DNA of 64,000 bases from Rhea pennata (lineage: Eukaryota; Chordata; Aves; Rheiformes; Rheidae), in contig NC_084675.1 in assembly GCF_028389875.1 (NCBI RefSeq), forward strand, positions 18,562,412-18,626,411, in the 5' to 3' direction. The notes under the pieces were generated by a model, which did not search any database, was not told the DNA's origin, and was given only the letters and a program-made list of their open reading frames with translations. Position numbers and translations under genes: made by a program. Each line of letters starts with the position of its first letter. Positions within the stretch are counted from its first letter, which is position 1. Positions 12,060 through 24,515 of this stretch are shown here, piece by piece.

Positions 12060-14170
12060 AGAGATCTGGGCTTCATGCCAAATTCTTAATAAATCGTAAT
12101 TAGGAGCTCAGATGTTGGGAATTGACACAATGATCATATCCAAGCAGGGAATTTGGTTCAAATCCCCTCTCTTTACCATGCAAATAGAAGAATGACCACC
12201 CAGCACTAAGAAAAGCTCAATTTAGCATTGCATATTGCTCAGTTTAAGAGAGTGAATTGTACTTAATAATCTGTCTCCTGTACAGTTCTACTTCATCATA
12301 GTGAACTGGTTCAAGGAGAAATTGTTTTAACCTTGGTATTAGAATTCTGGATAAGATACTTAATACTCACTACTGGACAGAGAAATAAGGTCATAGGAGA
12401 CATGCTATTCTGAACCCTTCTTTCCCCTTTGTATAGATTAGCAATCACACTGGGGACCTAAAAACACAATAAGGAAACTACCATGCAGTACAGAAGCAGA
12501 TCCTCTCCTTCAAGAAGAGCCCCACTCGGTGCAGAAGACAGAGCAGATATTAGTGAGAAGGACAGAGATCCTGGGCTGAGGTCCAGCTCTGAAGCCCCAG
12601 CAGGGAGTCCTCCTACAGTAAAGGATTTCTCTGCTAGCAGCCTGTGGCCAAAGCCCATGCCCTTTATATAATGGTACATACAGACCAGAATGTCAGAATC
12701 CAAACACAAGAATTGTGTTAGGGATCAGTTAACAAGCAGATTCCTTTTTACGTGTTTTATAAATGCTGATGACATTTGTATGAAGGCTTTGGGCTTTTGC
12801 AAGTGAGTTAGTATGAATGAGCCGACTTTCCTTCCTCTGCTAAGGTTACTTTACTGGTTCCAAGCAGCAGGGTTGCAAGAGTCAAGATAAAGGGGTACGT
12901 CACGCATAATTAAATATTAATTTCTACTAAGTTTTTAGAAATGCCAATAATATTATTCTCAGTATGTATGAGAACATTGATTATTTCAGTGCCTTTGTCT
13001 TGAGTGATTTACCTGCATCATCGTGTATGATGTTTTCAGCCATTTAAATTTACTTTCAACTCTTATAATTAATAGATTAGCTAAATTAGATAGGACGTTT
13101 ATTAACCTGAATAATCTTTCTTCACAGAGTTAGTCTAATACTAAAAGTAATTTTACACTGGCTGCATATTTTTTGGACCTAATATCTTTTCATGGCAAAA
13201 TTTTCAAAAAAATTCCATGCCTGGATGCATTCTGCTTACACTGAAGTTAGTGCGTATTCTACCACTAATTTAAATGGGAAAAATTAAGCCAGAACCAAGA
13301 TTTTTGGCAAGTGCCATCCTCTGTCCTTGGTTTTGAGCAGACATCTCATCATCTATAAATAGATCTTATATCTAGTAGAATCACATTCCTTGTTGTTACC
13401 CAGCTGGCAAAATATTTAGCAAAATACTTAGCAAAAAATATATAGCAAAATATTTACTACTGTAACATTTTTCTACTGGAGTAGTTAATGGAAATGTTAG
13501 TATAGTTCAGATTATATATTCAAACTATTTGCCAGCTTCCTCTCAGCATGTGAAAACCCTTATTTGTGAGCAACGTCTTTCATGTACTGAGAGTATCCCA
13601 AAGTAGGCAATTACTGCTTAAACAGTGGTTACGGTGTAGCATTCTCCAAAGTACAGAAGTATTAGACAAAACAGATGAGAAAGCTTTTACTATGGCCAGA
13701 GACTGCAAAGTAAGAGTTACCCTTTAAAACCAACTGTACCAAATGCTGACCTTTCTTAAAGAAACTCAATCACATTCCAGTCGGCAATGTAGTGATTTTA
13801 TCAAAACACCTTCTATTTTCAGAAAGAACTTCATGAACTTTGGCTGAATTTGCTTTAATTTAGGTTAGATCCCAGTGCCAGTATAGCTTCTCTTTTAGGA
13901 AAAAAAAAAAATCTAAACATTTGTTCTTTTAGGTGGAAAAGCCAAGTAACAGATTTGCACAGATCAGTGATGCCTTCTGAAGTTTTATGGACATCTATTT
14001 TTCTTTTAAAAATCTTGCAGATTGCCTGCAAGTTTCCAGAAATGATCACAAGAGTCCAAGAGCCAAGGTTACAGGTCAACCATCTTCTCTGACTATTAAC
14101 AGAAAAAGTAGCTGTTATTTAAAAACCACAGCCCTATTGAAACACTCCAGTACAAAAATAACACAGGCGA
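12060..14170. other. Intergenic with one GC-richer patch
   Basis: The patch 12460-12710 is GC-richer and open on both strands; on the minus strand it follows an ATTATATAAAGGGCATGG motif that looks like a TATA box. It might be a promoter/first exon or an LTR remnant, but nothing confirms either. The rest is AT-rich and featureless. Confidence 0.4.
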
Positions 14171-14835
14171 ATTGAATTAAATGCAGTAACACCTCTTTAA
14201 TATTCAAACCATTCAGAGAAAGGTGGAAAAATCCAAAAACCATACCAAGGGAAAGGAAAAGGAAAAGGTGATTAGTGTTGTATAAAAAAAGAGTTCAAGA
14301 ATAGTTTGTTAAAACACCTTTCCAAGTAGGTGTATGGAACAACACGGGAAATAAAAATCGTGTTCTACAACATAGTATCATCATCTTGTAAGCTAAAAAT
14401 ACAAGAGCAAAATTCATCCCAGATGAGCAATGTTTGTGTACAAAACTTAGAAGACGGGGGTAAAAAAATCAAAGCATTTATGACTCCTGTAATACTGAAG
14501 AGACGCTATAAATCAAATACAACAATGTATTTACAGCCATTCTCATCAAACAATGAAAGCCAAATTTTAGAAGCCAAGCTCAAAGGGACTCTTCTTGTTT
14601 TGAAAGTGTTTTGGATGCTCACACGCTGTAATTGACTTGTAGGCATCACTTTGTAAAGTTTCACACCTCAGAAATTGTGCTGGGGTTTAAGGTCACAATC
14701 TTCCACACCCAGCTGCGTGATTCATCTCGGCTTCGCTGGACAACAGAAAATTTTCTACTTTGTTTTCGTATTCATGTCCCCAGTGCTTATCATATCGCAG
14801 TGTACAGCCAGAGAAGAAGGTTATTCTTTATTGTG

Positions 14836-15039
14836 CTAGAAATCGGCCGAGGGGTGGAACTCTCCATCATAAGGACTAAACATTGTTTTACCCGTGTAGT
14901 CTGCATTATAAACTGCCCCATATTTCCAGTTCGCCTTGGATTTAACCCTTTCTAGGTAAGCAGGTTTCTTCACTCTTCTCCAGCAGCGTCTCAGAGACCT
15001 GGTCTCCGAGTCCTCTGTTCTCGTCCTACTGGAACTTTG
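14836..15039 (-). other. Coding-like minus-strand open frame (67 codons, no start)
   Basis: The frame runs from after a TAA (15040-15042) to a TAG at 14836-14838 and ends NADYTGKTMFSPYDGEFHPS then ADF. It is rich in Y, W, K and D/E, unlike random AT-rich translation. There is no ATG near the start. A plausible acceptor (CTGCTTACCTAG|AAAG) falls inside the frame at about 14949, so a terminal exon of about 37 codons is possible. AATAAA lies 4 nt after the stop (14827-14832) and an ATTAAA near 14195 could end a 3' UTR. The family is not recognised. It could be a terminal exon of a minus-strand gene, a pseudogene fragment or chance. Confidence 0.25.
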
Positions 15040-15059
15040 TTATTCCTTTAACAATTTTA

Positions 15060-17850
15060 AAATCAGTTTTCACAATTATATGCAAAGAATGGTCTGGGTA
15101 AGGGAATCTCCCTGCATATGAGGAAACATATCTCAAACCAGAAGTGATAACCAGAAATAATCTTTTTGATGGTTTAGTTGAAGCTAGAAGTTAGTTCAAC
15201 ATTTCAAGCTGGTCATAAGGTGTGGCTACCATTTTAAGCTGTATGTCAGTGCTTGGAATGAAAAGGTTAACTAACACAGACTAAAAGATGCTGTATTCTA
15301 CCTGGGTTTTTCCATTATAGATCTGACATTGTAATGATAGGTTAGACTTAAATACTCCTGTATGAAAACGTTCTTTTGGAAATTAAAAAAATCATAGTCT
15401 TTTCATGGTTTGAGGCTTTTTCCCCCCAAATCCTACATAATTTTCTAGAGAGTTATATTACTGCTATACAATTTTATGAGCTATTTCAAAACTCTGTCTA
15501 AGGTATCATTTACCATTCATTTCTATGGGTAATTCTAAAAGTTTCCACGGGACTTTATTAAATTCTTGTAGAATCTAACTATTCTTGTTCCTATTAAATT
15601 TCACAGCATTTTTCCACAGGGGGTTGCACAGTCTGTTACATCAAAAGCCTGGAGTCAGTATAATCTAATTTGGACACTCTGATGAATGAATTTAAAGGGA
15701 AAAATTGAGTCATCATTAACTTATAACACATTGCCAGACTTAACAGTAAATACTGATCACCATAGTTTTGGAAACATCTACACTCAAAGTTTTTACTGAC
15801 TAGTTTGCTATCACAAACATGCATTCTCACGTATTTTGTGCAGATGTAGACAGTTACATATTTGCAATGGATCCTAATCCCTTATTCTTGAAAATATGAT
15901 TTTAAAAGCCCAAATAGTTTAGCTTCTTCCCCCAATTGTCCCTATAAGGAAAACGACCCCCAAGCAAACAGAAAACAGCTTACTACTAACTAACTGGAAA
16001 GCAGAGGCTTTAGTCTGAAACAAACACATTATATGACTATCCAGGATGAACAAACAAATTGGGGCATAGAGCTAATAACTTATGCCAGCACAGCTCCATG
16101 CATCAAGGATCTTATATGCACATGGGAAGGCATTACAAAAATTAGACTAATGTACCAGAAAGAATGGGTCTGATCTTCCGTTACAGCATTATTCTATTAC
16201 CGCTGCTTTGCTTTTCAGGCAACCCCACAACAAATACCCTTCCAAGGAGTGAGATAAGGGTATCTGCTGATGGGAATTCACCTTGTTTATGTTGGATCGT
16301 GGACCTTAAAAAAAAAAAAAAAAAGTGTAGCAGATGAGTAAATTCAGATCTCCTCTGTGCTTGCTCCCTTTTGCCATACGGCCATATGTTAGATTAGCAT
16401 ACGGAAAATCTTTTTCAACACCCTCGATCAGGTTATTTATCATGGTTTAGTCAGATCCCGCTCTGCCTCAAGAGCATGCATAGGTTTGGCACGTGAGCAT
16501 CATAAGAGGACTGAGCTAAAGAATCTCAAGCAGCAGGTGGGAAGACGCTATGAAAATACTGTGACGGGCACCAAGAGGTTATGAAAGTGAACTCAGGATT
16601 CCCATTTCGAATTGACTGACTACTTAAGAAGTGAACAAATACTTCATGAAGTGAAGGAAAAATTCATACATAGTCATTGCTATTAACAGAAAAAAATAAC
16701 TTGATAAAGCCAAACTTACAGACATTATTTGTAATCTGAAGACATCACAGAATGGCAGCTACCTTCAGCTAAATAACACAAGAAAGCAACAAGTTGTGGT
16801 AAAAATGATAGGTTTCTGTTGCTGAACATGTATATTCAACACTTCCACTAAGCATTTAAATGAAAAGCTGGTGAAAGTAGCTGCTGATTTATGGCACTTT
16901 TCTTCAGACATCAGAACCACAGTTTCCAAGAGCAGTAAGAACTCAAAACCCAAAACGGTCGACAGCATAATTACACTGAAGTTACAATACTCAAGACCGG
17001 CCATATTCCATATCTCACTCTACAAATAAGACCATCTGTGGACGTCTACCAGCATATGGAACAGCAGCGCTTTGTAGGAGATGTTGCAGTGGAAACCTCC
17101 CTACGAAGTCTGGCCCTTTACATGACAAAAATTAGGAAAGGCTTTGGGAAACTGCCCACTGAAAACAGTGGAGAGTGCTCCAGTGACCCCATTTTTTTCA
17201 CTAAGTTCTAACTGAGCTGAAAACAAAACTATCTACCACAAAGTAGTACGTAAAATGGAAAATTTTGTTACTGAAAGGATTCTCATATAGATTCTGCTTT
17301 GCATTTCACAGGAAAAGTTAATTAGCTGGGTAGGAACTTCACAACTGTTTTCTTAATTTCTAGATATGTACGTACATGAATATACAATAAAGGCAACTTC
17401 TCACACACATGATAAAAAAAGCTCAGTGAATCTTATAATTTTGTACTTCATACATTTTCTCCATTCTGTGTATACTTTGTGGACAAACCTGAGAGGCAAA
17501 TCCAGTAACACATTAGCATAACAACAGTATTATTAATAACATCAATGCCATAATAAAACAACAATAACTTAAGGAACATCAACATTTTGTCATTCATGTA
17601 TCTCCTATGGAAAAAAATACTAAGATAAATGCTTCTGAGAAAAGCATGACTTTAATCTTTTCACACACAAAATATTGCTACCATATAATTAATGCCAGTA
17701 GACTCACAGACTGTACTCATGCATTGCTTTTATCCTCCTTGAAAGGAAAAAATCCAACAATTTTCATCGCATACAAGTTAGTTTCACTATGATTATTTTC
17801 AATCCAGAACAAAAAGCATTGCTCAATAATAAATTAAATACTGTATTTTC
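15060..17850. other. Intergenic, nothing recognised
   Basis: AT-rich. A plus-strand acceptor-like site (GCTGCTTTGCTTTTCAG) at about 16219 has no matching donor. A 79-codon minus-strand frame at 17004-16765 begins MAGLEYCNF and is hydrophobic, but it has no known homologue and was not counted as a gene. Confidence 0.5.
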
Positions 17851-17966
17851 AATCCAGATTTCTATACACAAAAGCAGTGAAATCATGACAAGGGAAGAAT
17901 AACTCATCCACTAAAGGGATATCCTTGCGTATGGCTGGTTTGCTGCCATTCTGTGAGGGACTAAAT

Positions 17967-18380
17967 TCACTTCGCTTTGACTGGTGAAGTTCTACTGGCT
18001 ACCAAGGCCGTAAAAATGTCTTCCAGGTGTTTCTCCAGTTTCTAACTCAGCTGAAAATAAAAAATGCAAAAGCAAAGAAGGTACTAACAACTTCTGTTAC
18101 TGACTATTCAGCTGTTGTACTTAACATGGGCCCAACTGTGGTCACCCATGTGCTACAACACTTCATTCCAAGACACCCAGCGATGCAGTGTTAGCTTGCT
18201 GCGTGAAAATCCAGTGGGGCCTCTAGACTGAGGCAGGACACGCAGGGGCACGGATGGTAATGGGGTTGATGCAGTAGCAGGGGGTGTCCCATGGAGCCAT
18301 TTTGACACTGTGCTGTTTTGACGCTCTTGGCTCACTTGGACCATCTTTTCAGTAATGATGTTCTTTACTCCTTTCAGAGG
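17967..18380 (-). other. Two coding-like minus-strand patches
   Basis: Patch one (18380-18153) reads GVKNIITEKMVQVSQERQNS and then a proline/serine-rich tail, 75 codons open. Patch two (18041-17967) reads KLEKHLEDIFTALVASRTSP then VKAK and a stop, following a pyrimidine-containing TTTTATTTTCAG/GTTAG acceptor-like stretch. A third frame continues after it (about 17968-17855, containing DIPLVDELFFPCHDF). Such spaced, frame-shifting patches could be exons or a decayed coding unit. No homologue recognised. Confidence 0.2.
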
Positions 18381-18389
18381 TTATTTGGT

Positions 18390-21300
18390 CAGCAATGAAA
18401 TGGGGTTCACTGAAAGCTAGTGGCACTCCCAGAAAGTCCTAAGTGGAGATACAAATCACTTGAGATGCTTATGAAAGCACTTCTCCAGAACAAGATCCTA
18501 GTTCTTGAAAGTTCCTGCTTTCAAGAAATGATGACATGCACAGCAACACTCTGTTACTGATTTTCTCCCAACAAAATAAGATAGCATGGAAGTCCAGCCA
18601 CACAATAGGCAACTGCTGGATCCTGGAGATCTGGATTTTGCCATGAATTCTGTCTCTCAGAGACTAGAAAGAAGGGTCATGAACTATAATGTATGTAGTT
18701 GTATCTATATCTGTATATAGATGTTGTATATTTATTAGTCAATGGGGAAAAAATTATTACCTGTATTTCAGCCACACTGGAGGTGAAAAAATGTAAGCTA
18801 AGGAATGCAGCCTTTAAGAGTGCCACTATTCAAAGAGACTCCAGTTTGATGTGCACAAACAACTACACACAATCACGCATCCACACTGATTTATGTAAAG
18901 ATCTTTTCTCCCTAGTCTTCACTATAAATATGTAGATTAAAGTTTTCAAACTGTTTTTCTACTCATCTCTTCCAGGATTTTACAGATTCAGAATGACTCA
19001 AGTTCAGCTTCTCAGTCAAGTTCAGTCATGGATTGTGCAATTCAGTATTATGTGGTTTAATATAAATAAGCATTTATTCTTATCAATTTACTTATACAGT
19101 ATTTCTGTCTGGTTGTGGAGGGCAGAATGATATTGCATTTTTGACTCATCAATGAAAAATATTAGCTCATGGTGTGGTAAACAATCAAATGAAACTTCTG
19201 AGTGCACAGTCATTGCATTTAAAGGCTCTAGCTTTACACTACAGCAGATGTGTTTCTAAAGGTTTCTTTTGTGATTACCAGTTCTAGAAAACACTATTTT
19301 CCTGAACAGAACAGTATCCTTACTTATTGTTTTTTTCTTGAGAAGACCATGCTGCTAGTTGCATGCAGATGTTATTTGTGACAAATAACAAATACAGATA
19401 TTATTTGCAAGTTCTGCACCTAAAACAAAGGAAAAAAGAAAAAAATATGCAGCACTGCTATGTGGGAATACAGGTTCCATCCTTTGCTGCTGAGCGCAAG
19501 GCCTCCGAAAAGCAAGCTCCCACAGAGCCATGGTAAATGTGAAAAATCTTCAAGAGCAAAGAAGAAGAGTTAAATGCAAGCTGTCATGGACTCTGAACTC
19601 TCCAGCTAGACTCTGTTCTAACAGTATGAAAGGAAGAGGTGGAGAAGTAGATAAATAAAGGTAAAAGAAATGAAATAGGAGGTTATAAGGGAAGCAAAAA
19701 GGTAGTATGACTTCTGCAAGTGAAATTGCACGATACCACCAAAAAGTTGAATACGGAAAACAGAAATGGAATGAAACCTTTATATGCTGGGTGAATCACA
19801 GTTTGGCTAGAAACCAGGAAATAACTGCTGGAACAGGCAAACAGTGCAAAGCCATTTATAAGACCCTCGGCAGGAAACAAGCAAGATGACTTGGGAGAAG
19901 TTGCTGGACTGACTTAGGACAATTTCCATTGATGATGCAGGTTAAGAGAAAACACAGCACAAAATGGAATTAAGGAACAGCTGCTCATTTTGACAAGTAA
20001 TGTTATCACCGTCTGATCTGATAAGCTAGAGGAAAACACTTGACTTAAAGAACAACAAATGAACTTTGTAAGAATCAATCTGCCTAAGGCAAAAGGTAAC
20101 TTTAAAAGAAAAAAAAAAACAGAACAGAAACAAAATATTTCTTTCCTACATCCTTCCATAAAGTGGGTGACTGCATCTGGTTTTAAATGGAGTGTTTAGT
20201 TTTCTTCTAAAAAAGGGTTTTCCACAGAAGTGTTGGTTTTCCTTGGAAAAATGCTGATTCATTTAAAGTAAAATCCCTAGGAAATACATAGAGGACTTGG
20301 AAATTTTATTATGATGCTGGATCAGAGCTGTACTTTAAGTGTCTTATACTTCCATGAGAGGAAAAATGAAGAAACATAACTCATAGAAGTCATTGTGGGG
20401 ATTAAGACATCCTGGCAGCATTTTCAAATCAAAACTTAATGTTTCAACACAAAGCCACTTTTGGCTGAACATTTTTTTCACTGTTTATTTTTTATTTTTG
20501 ACAAAATAAAAACCAAAAAGTATTGCCATTAGCTTTAAAGGCAAACTTTTAGAACAGCCAGAGAGTATAATATATTATGTCTTTAAATAGAAGTAGTTAT
20601 TTACTTAATTTCATAACTGTAAATTCAATTGAGTAGGGTATTTCTTTGAAAAACTGCAGGAGGATCAGATTGCATTATACTAATTTTTATTTAAAAAAAA
20701 ATCTATTCTAAGCCACAGATGATCAAAAGATTACAGATGATGACCCTTCTCCACTAAATTTACAAAAGGATAAGGCATAAGCATTTGTTGAAAATACCAT
20801 TTCTGTGAGGTTAGATATCAAATTACTAGTATGAGAATGCCTATGATTAGGAGACATTGCAACGTAATGTGAATGAGTAAACCAACACTTCTGTGCAGTC
20901 TCAGAGCATGCTCACAGCAAAGTCTCTTTGAAACAAAGGGGCGACTAGAGGTTTATCTAACCTCTCATGCAATTAATAAAAATATTCAGTTCTCACTCTT
21001 GGCAAATCTGACTTCTAAGTGCTCTTCAAATGTTACAGTATTCAGCCTTTGTCACACTCACGAAAATATACTCAAGTGAAGTAGAATTTAGCCCTCAGCC
21101 ATTAACTTAATTAACTTTTCCTCTATTTTTCCAGGCCAACTCAGAACACTACAGGCACATGCAATTTTACCATTTCTTATGGATGACATAGATCTGAATT
21201 AATTGACCCATCTCAGAAAAAAATGTGTCTTTTTGGACAAATACACAGTTTTTGTGTCTACTGATCTCTTTCTAACTTTGCCCTTTTAAGATAATAATGC

Positions 21301-21840
21301 TCTCTTTCTTTTCCCCTGATGTGAATTAGAGGTACCCTAATTAACTCAATAAATTTATACTGGTGACAGAGAACAGGTAGCAGGCCCTTTACACTCCTGC
21401 AGTATATAAAAACAGTATTCTTCAACAGAACTTTTCACCGTGACTGTCTCCAGAAATTAAGAGTTCTAAGGAGAATTAAAATTACCTCAGAATTTCAAGA
21501 TTTTGAAATTTAACTTAATTCTAAACAAAAAGCAAAAACCTTTCAAAATGGTGTAAGGAAGAAAACTGAGGGAAATACATTTAACATAAGACTACAGGGT
21601 CATCCATACCAGCTCAGAGGCCCTAAGCGCCTGCCCACTCCAGTAACTTGTCTCTCTCTGGGCCTGGCAGCAGATGCCCAAACAAGAGTATAAAAGCAAG
21701 CAAGCAGATAGTGACATTTCTACAGAATACTCTCTCAGACTCCTCAGCAAGAGTCAGTGTCTGTTATGAAATAGCTGTGGATTAATTTTTCCTTCATAAA
21801 TTAGTGTAGTTGCTTTTTGAACTCATGAAAACTTTGGTTA
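18390..21840. other. Intergenic, nothing recognised
   Basis: Short frames only, AT-rich. A plus-strand acceptor-like tract (CTCTATTTTTCCAG) at about 21134 has no evident partner. The small palindrome at 19371 is listed separately. Confidence 0.55.
19371..19389. repeat. 19-bp inverted repeat
   Basis: GTTATTTGT and ACAAATAAC are perfect reverse complements around a single G. A related CAGATATTATTTGC follows, so the neighbourhood is repetitive on a small scale. Confidence 0.9.
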
Positions 21841-21844
21841 GCCA

Positions 21845-22215
21845 CAGTATCCTGTGGCAGGGAGTTTCACAGCTGAATGCCACACGTTTGCAGCTCTTTT
21901 CCTTTTCTGAACTTGCATGCTGCTAACTTCATTTCACGCCCCAGATCTCGTATTGGAAGAAAGGGTGAGCCATAATTTCCACCTCACTCCTTCCATGCCA
22001 CTTACAGTTTTACATATTTCTATCATCTCTCTCATTTACAGGCTAAGTCCTAACCTTCATTCATTCTTCAAGAGGAAGCAATTTCATTCCTTTGATTTTC
22101 CATGTTGTTTCCATGATTTTCCACTGCATCTTCTCTCCAGTTCTGCTGCATTTCCTTTCACATAAGGAACCACAACTTCATATAGAGCATTAAGGATTAA
22201 AGCATACCATGGATA
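21845..22215 (-). mobile_element. Ancient amniote CR1 3' portion
   Basis: On the plus strand the order of blocks (CCTGTGGCAGGGAGTTTCAC, then the TCTCGTATTGGAAGAAAGGG stretch, a TTTCTATCATCTCTCTC block, GGCTAAGTCC, TTCTCTCCAGTTCTGCTGC and a terminal ACCATGGATATA) matches old CR1 families known from reptiles, in reverse orientation. Divergence is high and no frame survives. The 82-codon plus-strand ORF here is a by-product of this repeat. Confidence 0.7.
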
Positions 22216-22326
22216 TAGGCAGTGACCTGTTTTTATTTGTTTCCTACTTACTGCATTCATTTCACTTTTTTTGAACCACTAAGCTGACATACTGAGCTGG
22301 CTGACATTCAACTGACTGATATTCTG

Positions 22327-22399
22327 ACCTTGCTTTGAGCAGGGGTTTGGACTAGGGGTGGGTTGCATATCCCTTCCAGCCTCAACGACTCTGTGATTC
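22327..22399 (+). mobile_element. CR1 LINE terminal fragment
   Basis: CCTTGCTTTGAGCAGGGGTT, GGACTAGG, CCCTTCCAGCCTCAACGACT and CTGTGATTC match the last 70 or so bases of CR1. It is very short and 5'-truncated. It lies just beyond the minus-strand fossil CR1 ending near 22215 but in the opposite orientation, so it is an independent insertion. Confidence 0.75.
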
Positions 22400-24490
22400 A
22401 AATTTATGGGACTTAAGGGACAGCAGGTAAAACGTTAGCATTTTGTCACTGTACAAGACACTCCCATCTCAGTTTTATACACAACTTCAGTCATTCCCAT
22501 TCAAGAAAAATGAACACAAACTGGATCAAGCACAGAAAATTATTACCGAGACTATTAGGAAAGGCAGGCATTATTCTGCATAAGAAAACTAAAGGAACTC
22601 AGGTTCAGCCTGAACTGAAGGCTGACAGGATTTACGATTGATATCCAAACTACATTAAAGAGCTAAATACTGTAAACGTCTATTTAAACTAGATGATAGC
22701 ATTGACAAGAAAAAAACTCTGCACGTGTGTTAACTATCCTTGAAAAATTTCAAGCGAGCAAATAGGAAAAAGATTCTGTAGAGGCTTTAAACACCATTTC
22801 AAACTCTCAACATTTCTGGCAGTACCAAAGCCAAAAAACCTCATTATGTTTAGTATGGAGTTTCCTGAGTTTTGACATTTTCTGAGCTCTTTCTTCCTTA
22901 AAACTAAATGATGGGGAAGATGATGCAATTTTTCAACGTGTTTTAGCTTTCATGGAATTTCATACCATAATGGAATATGACACTTTCGAATTTTCTTCAT
23001 CCAAGTCTATCTGAGATGCAGGATACACAGTTTGAAACTATTAGCTATAACAACAAGTAAGAGATGGGCTTTCTACCAACTTTGGATAGAACTCTTCAAA
23101 ATCTAATGTGAGAAAAAACTTCAAAACTCTTAGAAATGTCCACACTGAAAAAGGAAGGCAAGCCCAGAGACATTCACTGCTTGGAAAAAGCAATTAACAA
23201 CTTGGAAATTACACTTCCTAAATCATTCTAACAAGATGTGACACTGCTAAACCAGGGATTGTTCTATTACCTCATATGAAGCCCCCTATTAATAACTTGA
23301 AAGAGCAACAACTTTCTTGTCTATCAGCTCAGGCAAGTCAAGACAATAGCTTTCTCTTTCATCCATTAAAGCACAAAAAGAAAGCACCATCAAATCAACC
23401 AGACTGAACAGGCTTCTAAATGAGCTTGGTTTAAACTTGGTGTCCCCTGTCCTCCCTGTTCATTTTTCATCTAAGCCATACAAAACTGGGGCAGAGTTAG
23501 GAAACCCACTGGTCTCAGCTCTAGGTAGATGTTCTAGCTGCTGACGTGTTAAAAGAACCAACGTGACAGATTTCATTGGAGCTGCAGAAGTTAATCTGTC
23601 GGTTAGGAAGTGTGGAGTACAGGACATTACACACTTCCTAAAATCTTGTAGTCCAGGTATTCCATAAGCATTCTGTAACTAAGATTTTGAGTCACTCACT
23701 TTTTTAATTTCAGGTCTTGCTAAGAACATTAAAGCACGCCTAAAGTATTGCTGTTGTGGTGGCCTGCCGCTCCATTCAGACGGCTTATGTCTACTCAAAA
23801 ACAGTTTCACGTAAGACCCTCTCTACTTCCCAGGCATAGGGTCCATCTGCACACATACACACGTGATGTCTTGTAGAATATCACATGCAGAGGCATGTAG
23901 ACTTAGGTGAGAGACTTGTTTCTTTTATAAAGACAAAGCAACAGAGCCTAATACTTCACAAATGAAAAAAGAATTTCTTCAGAGTAATTTTAAATAGAAA
24001 AAAATTATTTTCTTCTACTTTTTCAGGAAAACATCACTGTCTGTGAGGATTAGCAGTCAAATACTGATAGCATAAGTTGTTGAGCACTTTTTCTTCAATG
24101 GAGCAACAGTTACTACACAATCTCTAGAGAGGTCATAAGCCTCCCTACAATTCACATTTTAATTCTGATTCTTATCGCTGCCTCTCGCCAAATCCTAGCC
24201 TTGCTAAGGGACTGGGAAATACGTCACTGGCCTCAAGGAGTCAGTTTGAGACACTTTTTGTATATAAATTATTTCCAGAATGTGTGTATAAAGCCAATAT
24301 AAAAGTATGTAACACTTTAATCTTTAATCACTATGATTGCAGATTACAGGAATCTCTCTCTTATTACAACGGTAAACTTATGTCAGGCTTTAAACAAATT
24401 ACTCTTGTATGGTAGAAAGAATCACATCTAGCAACAGCCAGTCAAGGTTAATCACCATTCTGCCTCAGCAGCAGTAGCTACAGCACTTAC

Positions 24491-24515
24491 CTTGTAAACC
24501 TTCTTTTGAGATCTC
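24491..24515 (-). other. Predicted 25-nt micro-exon, minus strand
   Basis: On the minus strand a very pyrimidine-rich tract (GTCCTCTGCTTTTCTCTCTC ending CCCAG) precedes a 25-nt segment that ends AAG and is followed by a perfect donor, GTAAGTGCTG (reverse of 24481-24490). Both sites are close to consensus. All three frames through the exon are open but none gives a recognisable peptide. It fits an exon of a transcript running leftward, perhaps the divergent transcript from the CDYL2 island 18.5 kb away. Prediction only. Confidence 0.35.

Noticed and set aside
12458-12709. TATATAAAGGG motif and GC-richer patch as an LTR promoter
   Set aside because: No matching LTR ends, primer-binding site or polyadenylation arrangement could be found nearby.
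16765-17004. Minus-strand 79-codon frame starting MAGLEYCNF with a hydrophobic stretch
   Set aside because: No homologue or splice context recognised; within the size expected by chance in AT-rich DNA.
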